DNA of 64,000 nucleotides from Liolophura sinensis (GCF_032854445.1 NC_088305.1:7689606-7753605), one strand, 5' to 3'. Shown: positions 12,201-32,745, counted from the first letter of the stretch. Notes: generated by a model not told the origin, from the sequence alone. A program made the numbers and translations.

Positions 12201-13748
12201 TTTTACACCTGTCATAAAGCAACTAATACAGTAGACTTTGCTGCCCTATTTGAGTTCTGACTAAACGTCTTTGTATCTCATCTGGGCCAGGTTCGAGTTT
12301 GTAAAGAGTATATCACAGAGAAAGTTATCCACCACACACCCATTTGTTATAGCTGTGCTGCTCGAGGAGGAAAACCCGCGGGCTGCACTCCGCGCAGATG
12401 GTGGTTACTCACGTGTAACTGACTTACTGCGTAAACCAGCTAGTTCCTCTACAAAATTTTTGTCATAACATACTTGTCAGATTCTATGCCACGATTTCAC
12501 CAAATGTTCTTCTTCCCGTCAACTTTCCGCCCGCCAGGTGAATCCACACTGATTCCATAGCCACGTCCTGAAAGTACCCTATACAATTTCCACACTATTA
12601 TTTACATAGTGCTTTCAGACAAGCATAACGGGACTTGCTGTAGTGATGAATGGTCAGCACACATGTAAACTGTCCTGTCATAACCAAGCTTTATCAATTA
12701 GGAACGTAATGGCATTGGCTCCAGAGTAGCAGTATGTTATTATCGTTGATAAAACGCTAGGGTCACAGTTGGGTGACTAATCCGACAACAGAAATGTATT
12801 AGCTCTGCTCGGACCATCAAGTTCACGACTGCAATGTACTTCCAGGCCATTGATTATGCAGATTAGACTTTAGGCTGTTTATTTTAAAGGACCAGACAGC
12901 ACCTGGCTAAAACATTTTTTCAATCAAAAGCAGCATTCTCAATACTGCACAAATGGCTGGCGTGAATCGAGGCAGCCATCTTGAGAATATTATCCAATCA
13001 AGCACGTTGGTATCAGACTGTGCGGCCTTACATGTGACGCAGCTTTCACCCATTCACTCCATGAAGTGGCACATGATAGCACAGAACTACTGGGTAAGAC
13101 ATCATTTTGAGATCGTTTACCACGATTTAGTTACGAATAGCCGAGGGACCATTTCACAGTGTTGTGAGACAAGTCTGTACCATTTACGAACCACCAGAGA
13201 TGTAAAATTAGTTGATTTACAACGACAGTGTCATACAGTAGCGTACCGTCTCCCAAACCGCATGCATCTCCCCAGTAGAGCCTACTTAGACACTCTGTTC
13301 AAATTATACAAATACATAATTGTCGTTCGTTTAACCATTTCTAAATAACAAATATCAGAGTCAGTGAAAAATTCATTGGGGGTGCCGAAGGTTCACGGGA
13401 ATGAGAAATTTTTTCTTTGAGTTTATGAGAATTAAAAAATTTAAATTTTGCTCCTTTGTCTTTCTTGTATACAAGGGATAATTTCCTTCTGTTTTCTTTT
13501 ATAAAGTTATTGAAACGCCGTGTTTAAAACGAGGTGCTTTCTCTGACGTCCGCGATGACTAGGTCATCACGGCTCTCGTCTTAGAAGCCACCACAACAAA
13601 ACTGAAGCATAAAATTCAACGACAGTCGAATGCCTAGATCAGCCTCAGTGGTGCTTAGATTTATTTCCATTTGTTTCAGAATTGAGCTTGAAACTAGCTG
13701 TACAACAATCCTATTGTCTACTGCTAAAGACTCATAGTTGTACGTGGG

Positions 13749-13924
13749 TTCAGTAGTAATAATGAAGTCAAGCCATCACCACGTAAATGTAACAAAGCTT
13801 TCACAAACTTTCGATCCACATGAAGTTGTCAAGATAATGACCACGGCAGGTAAATCGAAAGCTTGTGAAACCTTTGTTACATTTACATGGTGCTGCCTTG
13901 ACTTCATTATTATAATCCTACTGA
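13749..13924. repeat. Inverted repeat (hairpin-capable), unit A only
   Basis: The arm 13749..13815 (core aatgaagtcaagccatcacc ... caaactttcgat) is repeated in reverse at 13854..13924 (atcgaaagcttgtgaaacct ... cttgacttcattatt). The match is near-perfect, with a spacer of about 38 bp and a 4-5 bp gap near the outer end. It lies in the 13158..13943 stretch missing from unit B. Confidence 0.8.
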
Positions 13925-14735
13925 AATTTTGTAAATATTTAATTGGGGTCAAAATCACCATCACAACCCTTCCAGAGGTCACAACCTGAACCAGGAATAC
14001 CCAGCCAAGCATCTGCAGCCTGCGTAACCTGTAAATGATATAGCAGGCTTCCTGTACATGTATCAACACTTCAAGCAGTGGATGAGATATCCTTTCAGTA
14101 TGTCCACCTGCCACTTTTTTCTGTTATAGGCTGCTGCTTTGATTATAATGCGGAAAATAACTTCGACCTTAGAGAGCTAGAGTAAATATTTCGTCACCTT
14201 GCTATCGATAATGGAGAGGCGCTGAAGCTGTGTCAGGACGAAGTCTCACTAAACTTTTTTCTGGGTTGAAAACAATTCTAAAAAGAATTTTAATGCCGAT
14301 ATAAGATACTTTAACTGGGAGCCTTTCAGTGGACATAAACATTCGTCAGGTGCTGTCTTTCACTTGAACTTCAGCCGTCTGTAAATTTAGTCACACTATT
14401 TACCAAAATTGCCCTCAGCAAGTGGCACGTTACACCACAAATTCTACACACAGATATGTTGAAAGTACATGCTGGACAATGGGCGTGACGTTGACGCTTT
14501 ACGGCACGGTTGGGGAAATCGGAGCACTTTAACCTGTAGAAAAATAAATTAATATTATCAATATTATCAAAATGTCTTGAGAATTGACTTTATGATTATC
14601 ATGACCTTTTAACGCCTGTTATACGAATGTCTTCCTCGACGAAGTCTTTGTTTGTATAACCATTTAAACCGCAAGGATAGAAATAGATTCCCTACGTAAG
14701 TTATGCGTAGCGTCCCCAGAACTGTGTCGATGACG

Positions 14736-22757
<8,022 letters not shown>

Positions 22758-23605
22758 TTCTCTTGTTACAAGCTAAAATGTTAAACTACGAGCAGAATAA
22801 CTAGGATTAAAGTGCCTTTCTGCCAGCGGAACAGCACTTCAGCAGCAGCTGCGCCGAATGCCACTGAGTTTTTTTTTCGGGTGAAGACCTCTGTCTTTTT
22901 GTCGGCCATTGTGTTATATCTTTGTCCTACTCAATAAAATGGTAAGCAAAGCTTGCAAACCTTTAATCTCTGTGCGAGTGTGAGTGTCACAGTAAAACCA
23001 TCCAAATAAATGAACATGCACTCCAAAAAATCTGTTAATTTAACCAGAAAGCTTGTTGTCTGAGTTATACTAGAATGTATTGTGTTATTATAATATATGT
23101 CATATTCAACAAAATATCCCGTTAGTCTAACACAATCTTGATGTTGAATTAATAGACTAAATGTTCTATATTTAATAGAACAACGGAACACATTCTAGTA
23201 TTACTCAAAAAACAGATTTTCTGTTGAATTTACCAGGACATTTTTGAGAGTATAGACGAAGTCTGCGATTACTCTCCTCACAACTGTTAGATACCTGGCA
23301 AAAATGGCGGCAAAAACATCAGAGTAAACAACTTGCTCATTGCTTTCCTTGACAATACTCAGAGATTTACATATCGTAGACAAACAGACACAAGTCAGCC
23401 ACGTAGCCGCGCCGTATGATTCTCTCGTCTGGCTATGTTGTGTATGTTAGCAGTTCCTGGAAATGAGTCAGGCGGACAAGCCACGTTAACCTAGCAGTAG
23501 ATCCATTAAAATACGCACCACCGCACGGTATATAAAGACAGGCAGGGTACAGACAACCTTATAGGAGGGTTGTGTTTTTCTGGTGTTTTGTGTGGGTGGT
23601 GGTGG

Positions 23606-23628
23606 TGGGGGGGGGGGGGGGGGGGGGT
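23606..23628. repeat. Poly-G tract at an A/B breakpoint
   Basis: About 21 Gs. In unit B the matching G run (56820..56834) is followed directly by sequence that in unit A lies about 1.7 kb further on (25331). Confidence 0.75.
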
Positions 23629-23949
23629 GTTGGCTTTTCTCTGTATGATACCTGTTTGTAAATGCAGACAACATGGTCGCTTACGCGGAAAGATGGTAAT
23701 TGATAATGTCCAAGTATTGATAATGTTTTCTAGATTCCACATAGAGACATGTAGATTTTAACTGATCTTTCACACCTAGGTTAAGGCACAAGACAAACTG
23801 TCTGTACGAAAGTAGATTGTATATATATATCGGTGTTTAACGCCACATTCAAGATTTTTGGTCCAAACAAAAGCGGTGAGGTTTAATTATGTCAGGGGAG
23901 TCGGAGTGCCCGGAGTAAATTACTGCCCTTTGCTCCAGTTGCCATGTTA

Positions 23950-24105
23950 AGATGTCCTCATACACAGAAAAGACAAACCTATTAAAAGCAACAATGTACC
24001 ACAAACCAACACAAAGCGAGGAGTAATCTCTGCCATAACAATCACAACCTGTATGATGGAAAATGTGGATGGAGTGCCCAGAATCTCTGGAACTACTGTT
24101 CATAA
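23950..24105 (-). pseudogene. Possible relic of a receptor N-terminus and TM1, unit A only
   Basis: On the minus strand an MNSSSRDSGHS start (sequon-rich, like the GPCR N-termini here) shifts frame into a strongly hydrophobic stretch (FVLVCGTLLLLIGLSFLCM). A stop follows soon after. This resembles TM1 of a receptor, but the sequence is too short to assign. It lies in a segment that unit B lacks. Chance hydrophobicity remains a real alternative. Confidence 0.2.
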
Positions 24106-24696
24106 TTGTGTCTAATGGCGCTTAACTCGGGGCATTCGGCAGTGTATTAGTCGTGTTCAGTTAGATGGGATATATGAACACTGACAATCAAAAGACAAAC
24201 TAAGATACATTATTGATTATTGACAACTTATGAACTAGCATTGTACTCGCTATTATTTCATTCATTCGCATAGATGCGTCTTTCCATCATCACTTTACAT
24301 ACTTTCAAAGTGCTTTGATGGTTTGTGTTGGACGTTGCTTTCGGGGATTGGCCTTCCGATTGTCAACCTGGAAAATCCATTTTGGTTGATGGCTGGTATA
24401 CCAATGTCTGTTTTAATGCCTAGATTCTGGACCATTTAGTATTTGATCTATTAGAGAGTCTCTTAGACGTATTCAATGAAATCTGGTTATCTAGGGATTT
24501 CCCGACGTCGTGGATGGAGGCTTGTTATATCTCGGAAATTGTCTTCTGCGGAATAGCTTTTGGACAGAAGAATAAAAGTCTGAAACAGTTAGAATAAAAC
24601 ATGAATGAAACATTAGCAGTAAAACATGAACAGTTGGAAAGAAAGCCCTAAATGAGATAAAAAGACAACAGGAAGAAATACACCGGTATCGCGCGA

Positions 24697-24770
24697 TCAT
24701 TTTCCAGCTATCACACTGTCGTCACTGCTCTGGGTTTTCTTTCTATGTTGTACGTCTTAATGATATTACT
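24697..24770 (-). repeat. Dispersed ~370-bp repeat, fragment (unit A)
   Basis: Reverse complement of the module's left end (tatcacactgtcgtcactgc and following bases). Absent from unit B with its surrounding segment. Confidence 0.55.
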
Positions 24771-24777
24771 TATGTAT

Positions 24778-24894
24778 TCAAATCTGGTCCGCTACGAGCA
24801 AGAAGTTGGGGTACCACAAGGCAGTATTCTGTCATCTATGCTGTTCACAAATGTGAATAACATCGAAGTGCAAGTGCTGATTTTGTCTAAATAA
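24778..24894 (+). mobile_element. Non-LTR retrotransposon reverse transcriptase relic, unit A only
   Basis: A short frame reads QEVGVPQGSILSSMLFTNVN then NIEV before a stop. GVPQGS..S..LF is a core reverse transcriptase motif of jockey/CR1-like non-LTR elements. Only this fragment remains; no endonuclease part seen. Confidence 0.6.
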
Positions 24895-24954
24895 AATTGA
24901 AAAATGGGCATCTGTATAGCTTATCAAACCATCCGAAACATCATGATCCTTCGT

Positions 24955-25130
24955 ATAAAACTTGTAATGAACCACAGACTGTAGATGTCACTGGTCTAGA
25001 ATTACTGAAAATGTTGACTTGTGATCACATTTGACATGCAACAATATTAAAACAATGCAAAGGGATCAGGCCTTGAAGCTTTGTCCACCAGCAGAATCTA
25101 GGTTCATGCAGGAATACAATGTAACTAAAG
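24955..25130 (+). repeat. Dispersed ~370-bp repeat, right part (unit A)
   Basis: Contains cactggtctagaattactg, attaaaacaatgcaaaggg and accagcagaatctaggttc, matching the right half of the module. Confidence 0.55.
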
Positions 25131-25194
25131 AATCAAGGGCTGATATGACGATAAATTAATGTTTCAACGTCCTTTAAAATAAAGTGGTACTTTT

Positions 25195-25435
25195 GTTTTC
25201 TCTACCTACACCCTGAAACGGCAAATTTTAAGATGTCTGCACCATAGAATGTCTTGAAGAATGGTACTTCTTGATTTTTTCCTTCTTGGCTCAGCACTGA
25301 GAGGATAGAGCCAGGAAATAGGACTGGGTGTCTTGCGGCAGCGCTTTGCCACAAAGAGACACAGTATATGTACACACATTTAAAGACTCCCCGCATGAAA
25401 AAGTATTACGTACGATGTAAAACCCAAAAGGTGTA
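25195..25435 (+). mobile_element. Decayed SINE, 'gtcatgtctggtgtct'-related family, unit A
   Basis: Shares ttcttggctcagcactgaga, gcggcagcgctttgccacaa, gacacagtatatgtacacac and a gatgtaaaaccc end with the copy at 25650. Confidence 0.5.
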
Positions 25436-25649
25436 CACATACACATACACGTAGAGTGAAGATAATGAAGTGAAAACACAACATCGCTCATGTTTCGAAT
25501 CAATATTCATCAGCCAATCTGACCTATTTCAGAAAACTTCTTCTGCCAGTGTGAAACACAGCGTTAAAAACTATTCAATAAAATCATAACATTTAACTAC
25601 GCAATGACACGATTAAACTAGCATGGTACACAATTTTGTTAATGCTTTC

Positions 25650-25978
25650 ATTCTTTCCCCGGGATCAAACCCGGGTTAGATCACACCAAAGACTTCGAAA
25701 ATGGTGCCTGTTACTACCTCCATTGGTGCTCAGAACTGAGAAGTTAGAGCATACGAACCGGATTGGTTGGAACAGTGTCAGTATAATGGGACCGGGTGTG
25801 TCATGTCTGGTGTCTTGGGAATGATACTTCAGTGGTGGCACCACTTTGGCGACAGAGACCCGCCCTGCCACAAGAAGAAACAGTGTATGTCCACACACCT
25901 AATGACTCCTCATCCTAATATGACTGAAAAATAAAGTATGACGTTAAAACCTCAATAATTCATTCATTCATTTATTCA
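25650..25978 (+). mobile_element. SINE, 'gtcatgtctggtgtct' family, unit A
   Basis: Starts with a tRNA-like 3' half (gggatcaaacccgggttaga tcacacc). Then come cagtgtcagtataatgggac, tgtcatgtctggtgtcttgg, cagtggtggcaccactttgg and gacgttaaaacctcaataat, with an ATTC-repeat tail. Confidence 0.65.
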
Positions 25979-26811
25979 CCTTTCCAATATCACTGAAAAC
26001 TGTTGACCCCCAGCATGAATCCGTCTTAATCTCATACTTTATATACGTTCCTATTTCTGTAAATGTTTGTGTTGAACGTTGTTTTGGGAAGTGGCTTCGG
26101 GACTATTGCCCAGGAACGTCCATTTTCGTTGACGGTTGGTATATGAGTGTTTGTTGTGACACCTAAATACACAACCAACAAAAATAATGCCAATCCGAAA
26201 CACACACTTTTGACGGAAACATTTTTTGTTATTCAATGATTGTGGTATATCGCCATACTCAAGAATTTTTCATTTATTCAACTAGTTATGTTCAACTAGT
26301 TATGTACCACTTTCCGCTTTTTTAAACGAACATGCAAACTGAAATGACGACATTAAAACATAACCATACGAATGAAATCCATATCCCCAGAAAAAGCCTG
26401 ATTATGGAAACATTTTTCATGTCATTTAAATATATGACCAACGCATCATCTGTATATCATGTTTTTATCATCTGTATACACCATGGCGGTCAGTAATTTG
26501 GATGGAGTAAACGAGAAAATGTAAAACGTGACAAGTTACTGACACACTTTCCCATCCGTGACGCACAGATAGTCACGCCATATTGGTGGAAGACAAACGG
26601 ATATCGACACATGCCTCCACAAAATGGCCCCATCATTGAAAGTGGTTATCACTTATTGTGAGGAAGACCTCTACCAGCGGAACGTTGAAATTCCCTGTCC
26701 AAGGACAGAACTGAACCGGCTGTGCCATCGGGAGGAAATGTGATATTTTATTACTTGGTCACATCCCGGCTCCCATTTTATTTAATCCCAAACTTTGGCT
26801 GGTAACAGACG

Positions 26812-27588
26812 CGAGGACTGAAATGTTCAACCCACCTTTACAAAACAAAGATTAAAATGTTTAGCCCAATATTACAAAACGAGGACTGAAATGTTCAACC
26901 CACCAATAAAAACGAAGACTGAAATGTTTAACCTACCATTACAAAACGAGGATTGAACTGTTCAACCCACCAATACAAAACGAGGATTGAACTGTTCAAC
27001 CCACCATTACAAAACGAACACTGAAATGTTCCACCCACCATTACAAAACGAGGATTGAACTGTTCAACCCACCATTACAAAACGAGGATTGAACTGTTCA
27101 ACCCACCATTACAAAACGAGGATTGAACTGTTCAACCCACCATTACAAAACGAGGATTGGACTGTTCGACCCACCATTACAAAACGAGGATTGAACTGTT
27201 CAACCCACCATTACAAAAAGAGGATTGAAGTGTTCAAATCATTATTACAAAACGACGATTGAAGTGTTCAACCACCATTACAAAACGAGCATTGAAGTGT
27301 TCAACCCACCAATACAAGACGAGGATTGAACTGTTCAACCGACCATTACAAAACGAGGATTGAAATGTTCAACCACTATTACAAAACGAGGATTGAACTG
27401 TTCAAACCACCAATACAAAAAGAGGATTGAAATGTTTAACCCACCATTACAAAACGAGGATTGAACTGTTCCACCCACCAATACAAAACGAACACTGAAA
27501 TATTCTACCTACCATTACAAAACGAGGATTGAACTGTTCAACCCACCATTACAAACCGAGGATTGAAATGTTCAACCCACCATTACAA
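26812..27588 (+). repeat. ~32-bp minisatellite beside GPCR-c, unit A
   Basis: About 24 units of cattacaaaacgaggattga + actgttcaaccca. Unit B has only about one unit (57996..58036). The array ends about 120 bp from the GPCR-c stop. Confidence 0.92.
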
Positions 27589-27704
27589 AATGTTTATTTT
27601 TCGCATTTATACCTCCCTTGCTGACAATCTGCTTGGTATATAAATGTGTATCGGCAAAGCTATTGGGTCCGAAACAAAATAATGTTGCAATAACATATTA
27701 TTTC

Positions 27705-28719
27705 TTATAAATATTTCGAAAAAAATAGTTTTATGCCCTTTCTAATCCTGCTGGTCATAACGATCAAATTACAAGCATTCAGCGTTACATTCAGGCCTAA
27801 CATTACCGTCCACACAGCGTTTAGAACAGCTGGGTTGGAACAAGTGCGTGGAACAGTGAAGCATAGCAAGTGTTACGGCCACAAACGGACCGTAGAAAAA
27901 CACCATATTGAAAACCAACAAGAAACAGTTTCTGTTCCTTTTCCTGATCAATTCTCGGACTCGCTCAGCGGCATCTGTACTCTGAGCAACATTGTCTGTA
28001 ACGGTCATGATTTGGACTTGGATGCTTCGACTTTTTTTGTTGGCAAATGCCATCATTACAGAGCTGAGCACTGCCAAGAGTAGATCAGCTGGGACGACTA
28101 TTCCGTATGTAAAGAGGTAAAGAAACCACATGGGATATACTGACCAATCACAACCTCGGAGGACCTTTGTCCTACTCCCCATGGCCAGGTTGACCTCTAC
28201 GGTTTTGGAGTGGATAAAAATCGCCGTCAATGTCGCTATGGCAACAACTGGTAAAACGATGGAAAGAGCAATTCCGACTTTTACCAAGCCCCACTTGTTG
28301 GTCATGGTCCCAGGACGTAAAATTTCCATGGCCAGTACAACGGCACAGTAAGATGTCATTGTTATACTTACAACAACAACAAGGATCTGTAAACTGCAAA
28401 CAACTAAACAACTTGTTGTATGTTGAAGAATAGAAGCCGAATGAAAAAAAAGCAAGGACAACGGCATCATTATGACTGCCACTAACACTCCACCGAGATG
28501 AAAAAACACCATTAATTCCTTGTTGTGTAAAAGGTCGTCGCTGAAGATATGTCCGACTATTACCAATACTGTAGATGTGAGAGCGATGCAGGCGATGACG
28601 ACAACAACAACGCTGAGTGACGCGATGACCGAAAGGGACAGCTCGCGTGATAAAGCTGGTGTTGAATTCATCATTGACTGGGTGAAGTTTGTGAATATAA
28701 CTGGTGTCGAATTCATCAT
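27705..28719 (-). pseudogene. GPCR-c, orphan 7TM receptor, frameshifted before TM7, unit A
   Basis: The open frame 27769..28719 encodes 316 residues. The N-terminus is short and has three sequons in two near-repeats (MMNSTPVIFTNFTQS, MMNSTPALSRELS). TM1-TM6 follow, with TM3 ending in VLAMEILRPGT in place of DRY and a CDWSVYPMWF motif before TM5. After MLHCSTH the frame diverges from unit B. One extra base (near 27843) makes the reading run into an unrelated tail ending at 27769. In the other frame TM7 and a helix-8-like KGIKLFF are still readable to a stop at 27705. Either a recently dead gene, or a sequencing error of one base; otherwise the gene would be intact. Confidence 0.75.
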
Positions 28720-28759
28720 GAACCGGATGAAGTCTAAACTTATCTGAGGAAAAAAACAC

Positions 28760-31416
28760 CGAACGAACGCACACTTTAGAAATAGTGTTGAATATCCGCT
28801 AAGCCTCTATATAAACACACGACGAAAAATGTTGTGGGCAATTACACGGATCTGCACGGCACAGATGAGCGAGGTACATGGCGTGATGCTCGCACGTGTA
28901 CTTCTGTCATAAACACTGTGACACAGAAAACGCTAGCGTCACAAGGGGCGTAGTTATGGCAACAAAGAAGGTCGTACATGTATTTACTGGACATGTGACT
29001 TGCTTTTAATATCAGTACTATGCCTTGATTTTACTTTATCGATCGGCCTTTAGTCTGTGACACGTAATAACACAAGCTCTACACATGGATATGTTGGAAG
29101 TATATATTGTTGCAAGGAAAATGAAGTTATAAAACTTTTTCTGATTCATAATGTTAAGGTCTATAAGCTCGGTTTCGAAGGCAAGAACCCATTTCCTCGG
29201 GTGACGTCATAATTATTCAAAAGCAATTGGCATGCTGGATATTGGGCGGAGTTTAACGTGTTTTGGGACAGAGGGCGACGCCAGTTACCTAAACTACTAT
29301 CGACTTAACTGTAAAACTCTGTTGCTGACACTGCCATGTTTGAAATTGTTTACACGTTTTGGTATAATAAAAACTTAATAAATGAATTTTATTTTATCTC
29401 TTGTCTCTATGATATCACAGCGGTATGGATTTAGGGATGGATGTTAAGAAATTAGTCTATTCGCAGACAGTAGAGTAGGCTGTGTTACAGCGTGGAGTTT
29501 TTTCTAACCGCTTGCTGGAGCAGCCATTGTAAGACAAATTACTTCCCACGCCCATTGCCAAGCATGCAAGTTGCTTTTGAGAAATTATGACATCACCCAA
29601 GACAATGCGCTCTTGGTGTCGAAACTAAGCTTTTGATGTTTAACATTATGAATTACATTATTAGGTATTCTAACTGCATTTTCTCTGTAATAATATGGAC
29701 GCTCAGCGTGTCAATGTGTAGAGCTTGGGTCGTTACCTGCCTCTGGCAAAAGGCAATTTTGGTAGCCAGTATGACCGATTTTACAGACAGCTGAATATAG
29801 GCGACTCTCTAAACGAAACAGACTATAGAGTTCAACTCACAGCGATCGCACTGGAGCGAGTTTCCAGGGTCATTGTGCCCTCAGCCACGGAGGCTCTGTA
29901 TATTTTTTTATAAGATTTATAGCTACACAACACGCCCATCGGAAAATAACATATGTGCGAATGTGTATAAGGTCGATTGTTTCTCCGTGCATACTTTGTT
30001 TAAAGTAAAACAACAACAACAACAACATCTCCATTATGAAAAATTTAACTCTCAGAATGTGCATGTGATCCGTTGTTTGTCGATGAATACTTTGTTTAAA
30101 CTAAAGCAGTTTGTGCGTTCGTGAATGACAATCGCAAAGCAAGAGCCATCGAAGATAATGGACATTCTAAACTGTTAAAAATCAATTTCAGATGTCACCA
30201 TTAACTGTGATTTCTCCAAGAAGAAATAAGCTAATATTAGCTCATCCATGTAATGGGTGCCACATTGTAGCCGTGATTGACAACGGCTTGAATTGTTTTC
30301 GGTATCCTGTGAAATGTTTCTGTTGGAATCAATAACATAGAAACGAAACGTCTTTTACTTAAAATACTTGTGGAAGACATTGTAATTCATCTTGACATTT
30401 CCTTTGATGTTTCTTTAGATATTGTCATTGTTGCCATGGCGCTGAAAAGAGATCAACACTATCTGGCAGATTAGACGTATAAATACTAAACAGAACACAT
30501 TTTGAAAACCAACAAACAGGGAAGCGTATGAGTACAAATATAGCAACAACTGAATAGTTTTCGTTCTGAAAATATGTATCTCCTTTGAACATTTTCACTC
30601 CCTAACGTTTCACCCAAAACGGATATCGACCGGTTTATAAAATGACACCGGAGACAACCCTGTCGATGGCCAGTAGTTATATTTGGTTAGCAGGGTTTAA
30701 CACAAGCTCACGAACACCGGAAGATAAAGAGGAAGTACAGTCATTATGTAACCGCTAGTGGATATGAGTTAATATCATTATCACATTTTCCTTGCCTGCT
30801 ATGGTGAAATTCAACCTACCTTACTAATCTCCAGTGATGGAGTTAATCTAGCCAACGAAATCCAGCTTCGACAATTACTGATGTCATAGCCATTCTGTAA
30901 AAAGGGCGTCCCCTCAAAGAAAAAAATGATAAGGACCTCACCTTGATTATGTTTATTTTTTTAGTCAACGAATACGTACGTGGACTGTTTGAATTTCTTA
31001 TCAATAAAATGTATGTAAATTTGGGGAACTATACATCAATTATGTCGAGGCCGTACAAAAACAATTTCTCACTTGTAAGAAGGTTTATGGGTGGTGGAAA
31101 CCGCATTTTGTCGAAGGACCAGAATATCATTTCCATCGAGGTTGGTGCTAGTGAGGTACCGAAAACAATGAACGCTAGATAAGCTCTAAGATTCCTTGTA
31201 CGAGGCCTGGGATTGAACCAACATCTCGGATGTCCGACAGATGAATGACATGAAGCACTAAGCCAAAAAGATCTCTGCTCTCCACCCGGACCTCTCAACC
31301 TTGGATTGTAAGTAACAGATCGAAAATGCCAGAGGTGCCATCCCTATGGTTTAATCGCCTCACCTGTTCTCGTCACGCGTTAACAAATCCATTAAGAGTA
31401 CCTTGTACTTAAACAG
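28760..31416. other. Right end of unit A
   Basis: No gene recognised. 29035..30120 is absent from unit B. 31180..31320 reads on the minus strand like part of a tRNA-type repeat. Ends at the A/B junction without an inserted SINE. Confidence 0.4.
29826..29893 (-). mobile_element. SINE head fragment, unit A
   Basis: Reversed tRNA-like head only (gttcaactcacagcgatcgc ... cagccacggaggctc). Confidence 0.5.
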
Positions 31417-31566
31417 AGGAACAATCACACCATATGCAGATCATAGAGAGACCAACTGAGACCAATTACAGACCTTGAAAATGTTGGTTTTAAGATCTAT
31501 ATATTTAAAAAAAAATTGTTCTGGCATTCTGTAGGGTGACCGGAAGTAAAACGGCAGATAAAAAGA

Positions 31567-32135
31567 ATTAAAAACGTACAGCATAGAAAGTAAAACCAGA
31601 GCTGCGACAACAGTGTGATAGTTGGCAAGCGGTGACACGTAAAATACGACCTCTTCTCAGCGTACCTCAATTAGAGTTTTATTCTAACTGTTCATGTAAA
31701 TGTATATATAGCAGCAATTTACACGCCCCATAGCATTATGCCTTAAACAGAATTAGGTAAAAAAATCAGTGAAATTAAACGCAATTTATTAGAATTCATT
31801 GGTCTAGATAACTCAAAATAACATGTTGTCATCACATTTAACTTAAAATCACATTAAAACAATGCAAATGGACCAGGCATGGGGACTGCTTAGTCCAGCT
31901 GCAGAATCCTGGTTTATGCGCAAATACAATATAATTAAAGACGTACAGTATAGAGAGTAAAACCAGAGCAGCGACGACAGTGTGTTAGTTGGCAAGTGGT
32001 CACACGTAACCGGTGAAATTCGGCCTCTTTTACCTCAGTCAGGGTTTGATTTTAACTGTTCATGTAAATGCTTAAACAGTAGTAATGTGCACGCCCCCTA
32101 GCACCATAGCTTAAGTAAAATTAAGTTAAAAAAAC
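31567..32135 (+). repeat. Dispersed ~370-bp repeat, one and a half units (unit B)
   Basis: Counterpart of 150..715 with very few changes. Confidence 0.7.
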
Positions 32136-32745
32136 AGTGTCCTGTTCATTGGGAATCCAAATGTATATAAGTGCAAATTATGACGGGACGCTTCATTCGA
32201 ATTCCCTTTGCTCATTAGGAAAGAGTAGTTAGCCAGGTAAAATGTTTCCGTTTCTATCATTATGTTGGCATTCTTGGACCTGGGTATATAGAACATGACT
32301 GGCTTGCATTCTTGGACCTGGAACATGTATATAGGACATGATTAGCTTACACGAACAAGTAAGCAGTCGCGTTTAGCAACTATGCTGCGGCTACAGATGG
32401 TGTCATGGCGAATGTTGGATTGCTCCATAAACAAAAACCTCGCGGATACAAATAAAAAACGAAATCAATCTTGCCCTGAATCAACAACAGTAGTAGACAG
32501 ATACTGAAATCTAACGGAGAATAAATAAATTCTGGATATAGGCATAACCTTTAGAGTTGAAAAAGGAATACTGTCTGACGTTCCATATTGCTGAAGTCGA
32601 AAACATATCTTTATCAATTCTTCATTAAACGCTGCACGTTCAACTTAAACCATTTAGCCTCGTGCTGATTGTGACCTGTCTGATACCGCTGAATCCCTTG
32701 GAATTTCTACATGTCATACATATCAGAGTGTTCCATACTATAAAT

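Larger units (their letters stand above)
11845..14735. other. Intergenic between GPCR-b and FReD gene, unit A
   Basis: Holds the ~28-bp repeat and the hairpin. A 131-residue plus-strand frame at 12953..13348 has no domain I recognise and is destroyed in unit B, so it is not called. Unit B counterpart 44390..47665, with an extra ~1.1 kb at 46395..47500. Confidence 0.4.
22760..26800. other. Between FReD gene and GPCR-c, unit A
   Basis: Repeat-rich: poly-G, a TM1-like relic, RT relic, SINEs. A dispersed ~180-bp block (tttgtgttgaacgttgtttt, gaacgtccattttcgttgac) occurs near 24290..24420 and 25975..26165. Unit B (56080..57990) lacks about 1.7 kb of it. Confidence 0.45.

Noticed and set aside
12953-13348. 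131-residue plus-strand frame
   Set aside because: No recognisable domain, and the unit B counterpart is broken and mostly deleted.
23486-23742. Proline-rich frames
   Set aside because: Produced by the poly-G/C tract.
28172-28774. 200-residue minus frame overlapping GPCR-c (and 58884..59246)
   Set aside because: Shadow frame of the receptor coding sequence, Cys/Arg/Ser-rich without structure.
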